From assembly GCA_018712565.1 (NCBI GenBank), contig DVGU01000041.1, forward strand, positions 1 through 50,816: a stretch of DNA of 50,816 nt, written 5' to 3'. Below the pieces are notes generated by a model that ran no database searches, was not told the DNA's origin, and saw only the letters and a program-made list of their open reading frames with translations. Both the position numbers and the translations under genes were made by a program. Shown piece by piece: positions 7,848 through 16,351 of the stretch. Position 1 is the first letter of the stretch; each line of letters starts with the position of its first letter. This DNA is from Candidatus Faecimonas gallistercoris (lineage in GTDB: Bacteria > Bacillota_I > Bacilli_A > RF39 > UBA660).

Positions 7848-8852
7848 ATGAAAAAAACTATTTTAACAGGACTAAGGCCTACGGGAAATCTCCATCTAGG
7901 GCACTATTTTGGAGCTTGTCAAAACTATTTAAAATTGCAAAACGACTATGACTTTTATTTAGAAATTGCCGATGTACAAGCCTTAACAGATAATTTTAAC
8001 AATCCCGAAAAAGTAAGAAGAAATGTAACAGAGATTACTATAGACTTATTATCAACAGGTTTAAATCCTGACAAAGTAAATTTCTTTATTCAATCAAAAA
8101 TACCAGAAATTGCTGAATTAACAGTTTTCTATTCTAATCTTGTAACCGTTGCTAGACTGGAAAGAAATCCAACTGTAAAAACAGAAATAGCTCAAAAAAA
8201 AGAATTATTTGGTAATAATGGAGAGTCAATCACTTATGGTTTCTTAGGATACCCTGTATCACAAGCTGCAGATATCACTGCCTTCAACGGAGAGTTAGTT
8301 CCAGTAGGTGAAGATCAACTTCCACTATTAGAACAATGCCGTGAAATTGTTAGAAAATTCAACTCTATTTACGGTGAAACATTAAAAGAACCAGAAGCCA
8401 TATTAAGTGAGGCAAAAAGAGTAAAAGGTCTAGATGGTAATGATAAAATGGGAAAAAGTCTAGGTAACGCCATCTTCTTAAATGATACAGAAGAAGTTAT
8501 AAATCAAAAAATTATGAAAGCAGTAACAGACCCTCAAAAAATAAAAAAAGATGATCCCGCAAATCCAGATATTTGTATGGTATATTATTATCACGATTTG
8601 GTAAATACAAAAGAAAATAAAGAAAAAATCTGTAATGAATGTAAAAAAGGAACACGTGGATGTGTACAATGCAAAAAAGAATTAATTAAAGCAATGAATG
8701 AATTTTTAAAACCAATCCAAGACAAAAGAAAATATTATGAACAACATCCAGAAATTATAAACGATATATTAAAAAACGGAACAGAAAAAGCAAAAGAAAA
8801 AGCAGAACAACAAATGAAATCAGTAAAAAAAGCAATGAAAATAGACTATTAA
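7848..8852 (+). CDS. trpS: Tryptophanyl-tRNA synthetase
   Basis: Class I aminoacyl-tRNA synthetase that charges tRNA-Trp. The HIGH-type motif appears as PTGNLHLGH (about residues 12-20), and the KMSKS loop as KMGKS (about 201-205). A four-cysteine insert, CNECKKGTRGCVQCKK, lies near residues 262-277. The same CxxC...CxxC insert is found in many clostridial-type TrpRS enzymes and may hold zinc. Length (334) is normal. It is one of only three plus-strand genes in the window, and is transcribed alone. Confidence 0.96.
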   Translation: MKKTILTGLRPTGNLHLGHYFGACQNYLKLQNDYDFYLEIADVQALTDNFNNPEKVRRNVTEITIDLLSTGLNPDKVNFFIQSKIPEIAELTVFYSNLVTVARLERNPTVKTEIAQKKELFGNNGESITYGFLGYPVSQAADITAFNGELVPVGEDQLPLLEQCREIVRKFNSIYGETLKEPEAILSEAKRVKGLDGNDKMGKSLGNAIFLNDTEEVINQKIMKAVTDPQKIKKDDPANPDICMVYYYHDLVNTKENKEKICNECKKGTRGCVQCKKELIKAMNEFLKPIQDKRKYYEQHPEIINDILKNGTEKAKEKAEQQMKSVKKAMKIDY

Positions 8853-8879
8853 AGCATCCCAGTGGATGCTTATTTTTTT
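8852..8879 (+). terminator. Terminator of trpS
   Basis: AAGCATCC / GGATGCTT stem (8852-8859 and 8864-8871) with a CAGT loop, then ATTTTTTT. The convergent gene ends inside this hairpin, so it may act on both strands. Confidence 0.85.
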
Positions 8880-9514
8880 GAATAACTAAGACGTACAATT
8901 TTAAATAACTTCCGATAACGACAATCAAAATGATTAGTTAAATCATCCATTAATCTATCATATCTTGACACAAAAGATAAATTATCCTTACCAAAAACCT
9001 CTTCATATAAATAACTTAATTTATCAACATTTTTACTTTTAAATAAAGAATTCATCTCTTGCTGTAAATACTTTCTTTGAAACTCCTCTTCTCTTGTCAA
9101 AAATGAACATCTATTATTTTTTTTCAATACCTTATAAGAAATTCTTTCTTCTTCTAACCCTCTAGTACTATCAATAACTTCCTCCTCTTCATCCAAAAGT
9201 AAACAACTTCTAGCAATAACTTTACCTTTACTAGAAAATTCAACTGCGACAACCCTATTCAAATCACAAAACAAACAACTATAAAAAATAGTTTTTTTCT
9301 TTTTATAAAGTAAAGTTTTACCTTTGATTTTATTTAAAAAATTAGTCTCAACTAAAATATCAGAAAAACAAAAATGATCCATATCAACACTAGGAATTCT
9401 AACAATTGGTATTCTTTTAACATGATCTAAACTATCATGCAAAGACCATTCAAAAAACTCAACCAATCGATCAGAATCCTGAAAATTAAGCAACAAATCA
9501 TAAATATAAATCAT
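8870..9514 (-). CDS. UPF0736/DUF3603-like protein (YjbA-like)
   Basis: A 214-residue cytoplasmic protein resembling the Bacillus YjbA family: an N-terminal YIYDLLLNF...FFEW...IPIVRIPS block, a central ARSCLLLDEEEEV block where the family has RKSRLIPRQEQ, and a C-terminal LTREEEFQRKYL...LSYLYEE block. Function of the family is unknown. I start at the ATG at 9514, which follows AAAGGAG and overlaps the upstream stop codon as ATGA. A longer in-frame reading would translate the upstream gene. The family call rests on remembered similarity. Confidence 0.6.
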   Translation of the reverse strand: MIYIYDLLLNFQDSDRLVEFFEWSLHDSLDHVKRIPIVRIPSVDMDHFCFSDILVETNFLNKIKGKTLLYKKKKTIFYSCLFCDLNRVVAVEFSSKGKVIARSCLLLDEEEEVIDSTRGLEEERISYKVLKKNNRCSFLTREEEFQRKYLQQEMNSLFKSKNVDKLSYLYEEVFGKDNLSFVSRYDRLMDDLTNHFDCRYRKLFKIVRLSYSKK

Positions 9515-9717
9515 AATTTTTTCTCCTTTCGAATAAAAGAAATAATTATCAAAAAAAGGCCAAGGACAAAAAAATAACATTCCCATCTTTGTAATAAAAA
9601 CAAAAGATACTCACCTAAACTATATCCAAAAACAAATAAATTGAAATATAAAATAGAAAAAGTACAACCAACTATCATTAATATAAATCCTATAAAAAAC
9701 AACATAAAACATCTCAT
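9511..9717 (-). CDS. Small membrane protein coupled to the UPF0736-like gene
   Basis: Sixty-eight residues with two predicted membrane helices (about 3-28 and 35-62) and a basic tail. It starts at the ATG at 9717 after TAAGG; a TTG further upstream is less likely. Its stop overlaps the next start (ATGA), a sign of translational coupling. Not recognised. Confidence 0.55.
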   Translation of the reverse strand: MRCFMLFFIGFILMIVGCTFSILYFNLFVFGYSLGEYLLFLLQRWECYFFVLGLFLIIISFIRKEKKL

Positions 9718-9744
9718 AATAAACCTTATGACCAATCTATTTTT

Positions 9745-9774
9745 AGTATACTAATATTATTAAAAAATATGCAA
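9745..9774 (-). promoter_or_regulatory. Sigma-A promoter of the two-gene UPF0736 unit
   Basis: Minus strand: TTGCAT (9769-9774), 18-base spacer, TATACT (9745-9750), directly downstream of the rmuC terminator. Confidence 0.45.
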
Positions 9775-9783
9775 AAATAAATA

Positions 9784-9816
9784 ATAAAAAAACAAAGACG
9801 CTACTCATCTTTGTTT
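9784..9816 (-). terminator. Terminator of rmuC
   Basis: Minus strand: AACAAAGA / TCTTTGTT stem with a nine-base loop that contains the rmuC stop codon, followed by a T-run. Confidence 0.7.
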
Positions 9817-10871
9817 TCCAATGTTTCTACTTCTACACGATTAATAGTATCAAATTTCTTAGAAATCTTATCTGTTGTAATAGATACATTTTCAACATCC
9901 TTATTTACTGTTTGAATACTTCGAGCAAGTTTATTCCATCGTTCCCTATATCTTGCAAACTCAAGTCCCAACTTATTTAACTCTTCGTGAATTACTGAAG
10001 TATATTTATCACGCTCCATATTTTTTATAATCATTTCAATCACAGTAAGTGTCGAAATTAATGTTGTTGGACTAGTAATCCAAACACGTTTCTTATAAGC
10101 ATATTCAATAATATCTGGATGATAAGCATTCACCTCAGCAAAAATTGCTTCCGCAGGTAAAAATAAAATAGCCTGATCCGCTGTTTCTCCAGGAATAATA
10201 TATTTACTACTAATAGCATCAATATGACGTTTCATATCCTGTTTAAACATTTTTTCATAATTATCACGTGCTACTTGTGATAGGGTTTTATCAACCATCA
10301 TCTGATAATGTTCTAAAGGAAATTTAGAATCAATAGCTATTGTTCCAAGAGGTTTAGGAGCAAACAAAACACAATCAGCTATTGCCCCAGAACTAAGCGT
10401 ATATTGCAAGCGAAAAATAGAATCATTCTTTTCTCCAAAAACACTACTCAAAATATGTTTTAAATTAACCTCACCAAAAATCCCTCTGGTTTTCTTATCT
10501 GTTAAAATACTCTGCAAACCAACTATATCCGTAGACAAAGTCTCAATCTTCTTTTGTGCTTCATCAATTTTTGATAATCGTTCAATCACATTCATAAAAG
10601 TTTTATTTGTTTTTTCAAAATTTTGATCAAGACGTTCATTTACCTTATCATTAACCGCAAGTAATCTCTTTTCAACCTGCTCATTTAATTTAGAAAAATC
10701 CTCATTCATACTACGAGATAAATCACTCTTAAAATCTCCCATCTCCTTCATCAAATTAACTTCTAAGCGACCTAATCGTTCTGTAATATTACTCTCATTA
10801 ATATTTTTAAATAATGAAACTACTACTAAAATTAAAATAACAATCAATAATCCTATTATAATATAATCCAA
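9801..10871 (-). CDS. rmuC: RmuC-family DNA recombination protein
   Basis: RmuC proteins carry a nuclease-like fold and limit genome inversions at short repeats. One N-terminal membrane helix (about residues 3-22) is followed by a long coiled coil (about 25-120). The conserved RmuC domain follows (GEVNLKHILSSVFGE near 138-152; IAIDSKFPLEHYQ near 178-190). Length (356) is normal. The start is a TTG at 10871, placed seven bases after a perfect AGGAGG; no suitable ATG exists in frame. It is the last gene of the rhodanese - VTT protein - rmuC run. Confidence 0.9.
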   Translation of the reverse strand: MDYIIIGLLIVILILVVVSLFKNINESNITERLGRLEVNLMKEMGDFKSDLSRSMNEDFSKLNEQVEKRLLAVNDKVNERLDQNFEKTNKTFMNVIERLSKIDEAQKKIETLSTDIVGLQSILTDKKTRGIFGEVNLKHILSSVFGEKNDSIFRLQYTLSSGAIADCVLFAPKPLGTIAIDSKFPLEHYQMMVDKTLSQVARDNYEKMFKQDMKRHIDAISSKYIIPGETADQAILFLPAEAIFAEVNAYHPDIIEYAYKKRVWITSPTTLISTLTVIEMIIKNMERDKYTSVIHEELNKLGLEFARYRERWNKLARSIQTVNKDVENVSITTDKISKKFDTINRVEVETLENKDE

Positions 10872-10883
10872 AAAACATCCTCC

Positions 10884-11462
10884 TTACTCTAAATCAACTT
10901 TCTTACTAACTATTTTAGATACAATATATGCCACTAATAACATCAAAGAAACAATAATAATAGTATTAATATCAGTCATACTTTCAATAAGACTTTTACT
11001 AACATATCCCCAAAATATAATCATAAATACTTTCCCAATAATAATAGAAAATAAAAATTTACGTCTACTTACTCTAGCGATACCACAAATAATATTAACT
11101 AAAAAAGCTGGAGTAAAAGGTAAAGCTACTACTAAAACTAAATTAGAAAAAGAAATTTTCTGAAACTTATGAATTGCCTTATCTACCTGCCGAAGAGTTT
11201 TCTTAGATAATACTCTCGATAAAAATTTATCAGAAAGAAAAGAAAAAAAAGTATAAGCAATAAAGCATCCTAAACAAGTAGCCATCCAAGACAAAATAAT
11301 TCCAATAAAACCTCCAAAGGCATTAACATTTAAAGCAACAAAAACACCTAATGGTAAAATAGGTAAAAAAGACTCTAATAAAATAAGTAAAAAACCAAAT
11401 AACAATCCGCCTTCACTAATAAAATTAGTGCAAAAATCAACGAAAGAATTTACTACCTCCAT
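10884..11462 (-). CDS. VTT-domain (TVP38/DedA-type) membrane protein
   Basis: About 192 residues with four to five membrane segments. It carries the domain signature ESFLPILPLGVFVALN near residues 27-42, an internal GxxxG-rich re-entrant region, and the later PFTPAFLVNIICG motif. VTT/DedA proteins move lipids or lipid carriers across membranes; the substrate here is unknown. The ATG at 11462 follows AGGTGAT and is preferred over a GTG at 11471. Confidence 0.85.
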   Translation of the reverse strand: MEVVNSFVDFCTNFISEGGLLFGFLLILLESFLPILPLGVFVALNVNAFGGFIGIILSWMATCLGCFIAYTFFSFLSDKFLSRVLSKKTLRQVDKAIHKFQKISFSNLVLVVALPFTPAFLVNIICGIARVSRRKFLFSIIIGKVFMIIFWGYVSKSLIESMTDINTIIIVSLMLLVAYIVSKIVSKKVDLE

Positions 11463-11493
11463 TACTATCACCTGCTACTATTATAGTACAAAT

Positions 11494-11778
11494 CTATTTC
11501 TTTAACAAGTAATTCTGATATCCACCAATAATAGATATAACATGATATCCACGCATGCTTAATTTCCTACAAACATCTTCACTAATATATCCAATATCAC
11601 AATAAATATAATAGGTATTATGATAATCTAAATATAAAGAAGGATGATAAATTAATTCCGAACTAGAAATGTTCTTAGCACCAGGAATATGATCTTTATC
11701 ATAACTTTCCTGATCTCTAATATCGATTAAATATATCTTGCCTTTGAAAGAAAGTAATTCATCTACTGTAATTTTCAT
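11494..11778 (-). CDS. Single-domain rhodanese (sulfurtransferase)
   Basis: Ninety-four residues forming one rhodanese domain: LIDIRDQESYDKDHIPGA near the start and the active-site loop CDIGYIS with the catalytic cysteine at residue 60. A loop of six residues after the cysteine suits sulfur transfer rather than phosphatase activity. Its RBS (TTAGGTGAT) is good. It is the first gene after the terminator that closes the large secretion/pilus block, so it is unlikely to belong to that system. Confidence 0.85.
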   Translation of the reverse strand: MKITVDELLSFKGKIYLIDIRDQESYDKDHIPGAKNISSSELIYHPSLYLDYHNTYYIYCDIGYISEDVCRKLSMRGYHVISIIGGYQNYLLKK

Positions 11779-11802
11779 AATACATCACCTAATATAAAAT
11801 AT

Positions 11803-11834
11803 GAAAAAAAAGAATCTATTACTATAACAGACTC
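11803..11834 (-). terminator. Terminator closing the Tad/T4SS block
   Basis: Minus strand: a ten-base-pair stem with two G-U pairs (11812-11821 against 11825-11834, three-base loop) followed by eight T. It directly abuts the stop codon of the last gene of the block. Confidence 0.75.
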
Positions 11835-13037
11835 CTATTTTATTTTATATGGTTTATTAACAGTACCTTTACCACTTTTAAATAACACATTACTATTTAA
11901 CATAATAACTGCTCTAGGATACATATAACTAGATGTATTAATACTTTCAACAACTCCACCATCAACACCATAAGCTTCTTTTGTTGAATTAGCAGTAGCT
12001 GTAACTAACCACCACTTATAATCAGTAACTAAATAATTATAATTCTGACACGTTTGATTAAGAATCGTATTACAATTAGTATCAATACTTGCCATCATAT
12101 AATCACTAGCAGTAAGCAAACCAATTTTTTGACCTTCAGAAATCTCAGCACATTCAACAGAGTTATCTTTCGTAGTATCCGATGTACTTCTTTTACCAGT
12201 ACACAAATCAAAAGTAACAGTTTTACTACGATCATCATCACTTAATATAGCCTCAGACTTAAAACTAGAATTTTCATTATATTTGCTCTTATAATATTTA
12301 TCTAAAGACTCTTTAACTCGACTAGTAGAATAAGTATTAATACCAATATTATAACCAATTTGAGAATTATAACGATTATCCCAGGCTACAGAACTATAAG
12401 GTTTATCCTCTAAAATCAACATTATCTCTCCGTCTTCAGTAACCTTAACAATTCTCCATAATGACGCATCTAATTGAAGATAATTTTTAACATCCTCACC
12501 ACGATAAACATAGCTATCCCCTACTTCGTATAATCCATAACCTTCGGTTACTACCTTTTTAGTAAGAACTTCTCGTAAAGACTGTGTAACATAATCCTCC
12601 CCACAATCTAATCTTGGAGTATATAAATAATCATTTCCATTTGTTTGAACAGAAACTTTTCCAGAACAAGTAATTTCTTCACCTGTATAATCAACCATCT
12701 CTTTCATATATTCAGAAGCAACCAAAGTATCTACATCAATTTCTACTCTTTGAGTATCTGATTGAGGAAGTCTTTTAGGATGATCTGAAAAATAACTTTC
12801 AGCAGCACTAACCATAATATTTTCTATATCATCATAAGTATAATTCTTATTCATAAAAAGAGATAAAAGAAATAAAAGTAAAAATAAAACTATGGCTCCA
12901 CCTAAAATAGCTGCTCCCATCAACATCAATCTTTTTCTTAAATCTTCATTAGAACCCTTACCATTTTTTGAATTTGATTTTTTAGGTTCATTAGTATTAA
13001 TAGCATTAAAACTACCGACATTAAAATTTGTACCCAT
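11835..13037 (-). CDS. Membrane-anchored surface protein with pilin-like and G-x-GT-NPY domains
   Basis: Four hundred residues. A cytoplasmic asparagine/lysine-rich tail (1-36) leads to one membrane helix (about 37-61). An extracellular pilin-like domain follows (about 70-150), with the pattern AxxYF...LP...RVEI...L...YMK...C...V.V...Y...LDC. The rest is a larger domain opening with LWRIVKVTEDGEIML and closing with SGKGTVNKPYKIK. The same two modules occur in the 608-residue protein at 35161, and the pilin-like one also in the prepilin at 43850. It is the last gene of the block, twelve bases after virD4. I infer a surface-exposed accessory or minor subunit of the apparatus; no enzymatic motif is visible. 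Confidence 0.7.
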   Translation of the reverse strand: MGTNFNVGSFNAINTNEPKKSNSKNGKGSNEDLRKRLMLMGAAILGGAIVLFLLLFLLSLFMNKNYTYDDIENIMVSAAESYFSDHPKRLPQSDTQRVEIDVDTLVASEYMKEMVDYTGEEITCSGKVSVQTNGNDYLYTPRLDCGEDYVTQSLREVLTKKVVTEGYGLYEVGDSYVYRGEDVKNYLQLDASLWRIVKVTEDGEIMLILEDKPYSSVAWDNRYNSQIGYNIGINTYSTSRVKESLDKYYKSKYNENSSFKSEAILSDDDRSKTVTFDLCTGKRSTSDTTKDNSVECAEISEGQKIGLLTASDYMMASIDTNCNTILNQTCQNYNYLVTDYKWWLVTATANSTKEAYGVDGGVVESINTSSYMYPRAVIMLNSNVLFKSGKGTVNKPYKIK

Positions 13038-13048
13038 AAATATACCTC

Positions 13049-15502
13049 CTAATTATCGAAGAAATCATCAAAGAATTCATCATCATCCTCATCTTCATCA
13101 TCTAATACTAAATTATTCAAAACAGGAGTTACTACTGCTTCTTTTGCATCTTCACCTGATTTTTCCTGTTGTACATCTTGTGGAACAAAAGGTTTCTTAG
13201 AAGTATTTTGAACAACCTTTTTAGTTTCTTCTTTAGGTGACTCTTTAACTTCTGTTTTTTTCTTCTTCTCATTATTATCTTTTGATTCCTTTTCATTCTT
13301 TGCTGCATTTTGTTTTTCTTCTTCTTCAAGTTCTGCTATTTTAGCATCTATTTTACGAACCAACTCATCAACATCAAATAAATTTCCCTCATCTTTAGAA
13401 GCAGAAGATGATAAAGATGGATTAGTAGATGGTGCTGAGGCCGGAGCTTGCGTTGGAGTTGGAGCCACTCCAGAAGGTACTCCACCACCAAAAGGATTTA
13501 CTCCATTAGGAATAGGAGAATTCATACTTGATGGCATAGCATTTGGAGTAGTATTTCTAGGTTGATTACTCATCATACCACTTGGCAAACTATTAGGATT
13601 AGGAACATTACCCATAGATGGTGCAAACGGATTACCTTGAGGCATAGGATTAGGACGAGGAGCACCACCCATCATAGCATTAGGATTCGCACCAAATGGT
13701 GACCTACCACCCATCGGAGGCATTCCACCACCAAACATAGCATTAGGATTACTACCTCCTCCATTTTTATCAGCTGCATTCATCATTTCTAATAACTTTT
13801 TCTTCTTTTGCGTTTTAACGAATTCCTTAATATCAAAAGTATGAACCGGTTGTTTCTCTCGAACTGGATAATCAGCCTGTGGATACTTACGTCCCCAATC
13901 AAGTTTAAAATATGGAGTAAATTTTGTTTTAAAAGGCTGTTTTCTCATACGTAAAATAATAACTTCAAACTGTTTCATACGTTGCAAATCAGATACCGTA
14001 ACAAGAGGTGTAGAAGCAGTCTTTTCATCTTTTTTAGACTTAACCTCACCACACATCTTAGATATTTCTTCTAACGCCTTTAACTCCGTTGTAATCAAAT
14101 AAATAATATTACCGCAGTTACCACGAATAGTTTCTGCATTTTCTTTACCATAAACTTGATCAAGCTGAGCAAAATTCTGAATAATCATAGTAAAACGAAT
14201 ACGTCTAGAACGAGCTGCTGTAATCATAGTAGTAACATCCTTTAAAGGTGGCATATTAGCAAACTCATCAAGTAAGAAATTAGTACGAACAGGAAGACTT
14301 CCACCATGTTCTTGTGCAACAGCAATTAAGGTTTCATATATTTGTTTTAGTAAAATTGTAACAAGAGAATGATACGTTTTCTTTTCATCTTGAATTACAA
14401 TAAATACTGCAGTAGGTCTTTGACCAATACTTGCTAAATCAATATCACTATGAGATAACATCTCACTTAAATTATCACGAGAGGCAAACAATTTAACTTT
14501 CTGTTTAAATACAGATAAAATACTTCCCTTAGTTTCTGTTGGTGCCATAATAGTACTAGAAGCATTAATGGCTGCTGCACTAGAAGGATCTTTCGCATTA
14601 AAGTATTCTTTAATATAAGTACTACCACCAAACTTTTCCTCTCCAACAGTAGTAGCTAAAGAAATACTATTGATATTAATTTCCTCTTCCTTTGCATCTT
14701 CAAACAAACCTAACGCAACACCTGAAAAATAGTCTGCAGAAGTCTTTTCCCAGAAAGGATCTGCATTTTGATTCGATTCATCATACAAAATATTTAAAGC
14801 CAAGTCATCCAAAAGCTCAATTGCTTTATCCTGATTACCCGATTTATATATCTGATATGGTAAAGACATAGGATTCCAAGCATTACCATTTTGAGGATCA
14901 CGGAAATTCAAAAGCAAAATTTGATAACCACGAGCTCGAAGCATATTACTTGTCTTTTCATAAATTTCACCCTTAGGGTCAGTAATAATCATAGATTCCT
15001 TAGCTTTTGCCAAACTATGTACAAGAGGTAAAATAACAGTTTGAGTTTTACCTGAACCAGTAGCACCAATAACCAAAGAATGATACTCTCCATTATCTAC
15101 CCACATTTCATTCTCATTAAGAATTAAAGGAACCCCGGCAGCACTTGAATTTTCTTGCCTAATCTCCACACGCTCTAACTCTGGTTTAATTTCTTTTTCT
15201 TTAGCCCATCTAGAATATCCTTTATCCTTTTTATCTGTAGTAATACCAAATCCCTTTTCACGCTCAAAAAAATACGAACTAACACTAACTAATAATCCTC
15301 CTAAAGCAAGAAAATAAAAAGTTAACGTAGCAGCAATATATTTAGGGCCGAAAGCAGGAAATGGATTAAGTCCATATAAATATCCTTCTGTTGCAAAAGA
15401 AGATAAATTTAAAACTCCAATACATACAATATATAATAAAAAGATAGCAAATAATACAAACATTAAAATATCTTCTGGATCTGCTCTAAACTTAAATTTC
15501 AT
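13049..15502 (-). CDS. VirD4/TraG-type type IV coupling protein with long disordered tail
   Basis: VirD4 ATPases recruit substrates to type IV secretion channels at the inner membrane. Two N-terminal membrane helices (about residues 10-35 and 48-72) precede Walker A GATGSGKTQT (near 144-153) and Walker B NFLLDEFANM (near 407). After the ATPase (ending near 580) comes a Pro/Asn/Gly/Met-rich stretch with repeated PNAM units (about 590-700). A charged Lys/Glu region follows, and then an extremely acidic tail (DDEDEDDDEFFDDFFDN). That extension of over 200 residues is unusual and may be a substrate docking platform. The ATG at 15502 follows AGGGAG and is preferred to a TTG upstream. No relaxase gene accompanies it. 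Confidence 0.93.
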   Translation of the reverse strand: MKFKFRADPEDILMFVLFAIFLLYIVCIGVLNLSSFATEGYLYGLNPFPAFGPKYIAATLTFYFLALGGLLVSVSSYFFEREKGFGITTDKKDKGYSRWAKEKEIKPELERVEIRQENSSAAGVPLILNENEMWVDNGEYHSLVIGATGSGKTQTVILPLVHSLAKAKESMIITDPKGEIYEKTSNMLRARGYQILLLNFRDPQNGNAWNPMSLPYQIYKSGNQDKAIELLDDLALNILYDESNQNADPFWEKTSADYFSGVALGLFEDAKEEEININSISLATTVGEEKFGGSTYIKEYFNAKDPSSAAAINASSTIMAPTETKGSILSVFKQKVKLFASRDNLSEMLSHSDIDLASIGQRPTAVFIVIQDEKKTYHSLVTILLKQIYETLIAVAQEHGGSLPVRTNFLLDEFANMPPLKDVTTMITAARSRRIRFTMIIQNFAQLDQVYGKENAETIRGNCGNIIYLITTELKALEEISKMCGEVKSKKDEKTASTPLVTVSDLQRMKQFEVIILRMRKQPFKTKFTPYFKLDWGRKYPQADYPVREKQPVHTFDIKEFVKTQKKKKLLEMMNAADKNGGGSNPNAMFGGGMPPMGGRSPFGANPNAMMGGAPRPNPMPQGNPFAPSMGNVPNPNSLPSGMMSNQPRNTTPNAMPSSMNSPIPNGVNPFGGGVPSGVAPTPTQAPASAPSTNPSLSSSASKDEGNLFDVDELVRKIDAKIAELEEEEKQNAAKNEKESKDNNEKKKKTEVKESPKEETKKVVQNTSKKPFVPQDVQQEKSGEDAKEAVVTPVLNNLVLDDEDEDDDEFFDDFFDN

Positions 15503-15557
15503 ATGATTACTCCCTTTCGCCAAATATTATATCATCAAAATTAAATATCGTCATTAA

Positions 15558-16340
15558 TTATTGATTAGAAATTTCAATTTTAAATGAATCATCTTGATAT
15601 TCATATAACATAGTAATTGGTGTTTGATTACTATATCTAGAACACATAAGAATAATTTCATAATTATTATCATTATCTACATCTGCTACAGTATAAATAT
15701 TAGGTTTACAACCATTAGTACCATCATTAACATCCATATCTTCATAAAGTACATTAATATTATTATTATCTACCATAAAAACAAAAGAAAAATATTTATC
15801 TGGAAAGAAATCTGTTGCAAATACATTACTAATTACATAAAAATTTTCTAAAACACCATCCTTATCAAAATCAAAAGAAGAAACAGTTGCTAAAGTATGA
15901 GGAGAATTAGGATCTAAACCATAATTTTTCAACACTTCTTGCACATAAGTAAAGTCTGTAATATCTACAGTATTAAAACGAAGAATATCCATTTCAAAAT
16001 CTGCTTTATATGCAAATAAATTTCCCTGATAAGAAACAGCATCTCTATTACTATCAAATAAATACCATTGTTCATCTAACCAAACATAATAATCACCAAA
16101 ATATTGATTATCAACATAAGTATGAAATTCTTGCCAATCAAAAGAAGAAAGCATCTCTTGACTAGAAATATTCATCCACTCCCTAGAAGAATAATTCCAA
16201 ACAGCAGAATCTCCTACTAGCAAAGTTGTAGATGCCTTTCTCTCTTTCGCTTCATCAACACCAAAAACTAAATACATTCCCGCACAGTAAATAACCAATA
16301 AAACAATAATTACAATATATTTAAACTTTCCCTTTTTCAT
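15558..16340 (-). CDS. Membrane-anchored protein with FG-GAP/EF-hand-like calcium loops
   Basis: Two hundred and sixty residues: an uncleaved-signal-type membrane helix (about 8-27), then an extracellular domain. Two acidic loops, FDFDKDGVLENF (about 155-166) and ADVDNDNNYEIIL (about 230-242), have the DxDxDGxxE layout of calcium-binding FG-GAP/VCBS-type repeats. It sits between the wall-remodelling gene and virD4, with only 11 bases to the former and a good GGAGAG site. It is probably a structural, outward-facing part of the secretion apparatus. The family is not recognised, and function beyond possible calcium binding is unknown. Confidence 0.65.
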   Translation of the reverse strand: MKKGKFKYIVIIVLLVIYCAGMYLVFGVDEAKERKASTTLLVGDSAVWNYSSREWMNISSQEMLSSFDWQEFHTYVDNQYFGDYYVWLDEQWYLFDSNRDAVSYQGNLFAYKADFEMDILRFNTVDITDFTYVQEVLKNYGLDPNSPHTLATVSSFDFDKDGVLENFYVISNVFATDFFPDKYFSFVFMVDNNNINVLYEDMDVNDGTNGCKPNIYTVADVDNDNNYEIILMCSRYSNQTPITMLYEYQDDSFKIEISNQ

Positions 16341-16351
16341 ACTCTTCTCTC

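Noticed and set aside
9511-9586. Longer N-terminus for the UPF0736-like protein
   Set aside because: It would translate the end of the upstream membrane protein gene in another frame; the ATG at 9514 has AAAGGAG and an ATGA junction.
12892-13200. Plus-strand 102-codon reading frame across a gene boundary
   Set aside because: Runs over the virD4/11835 junction in antisense, has His/Leu-rich low-complexity content and no promoter or RBS.
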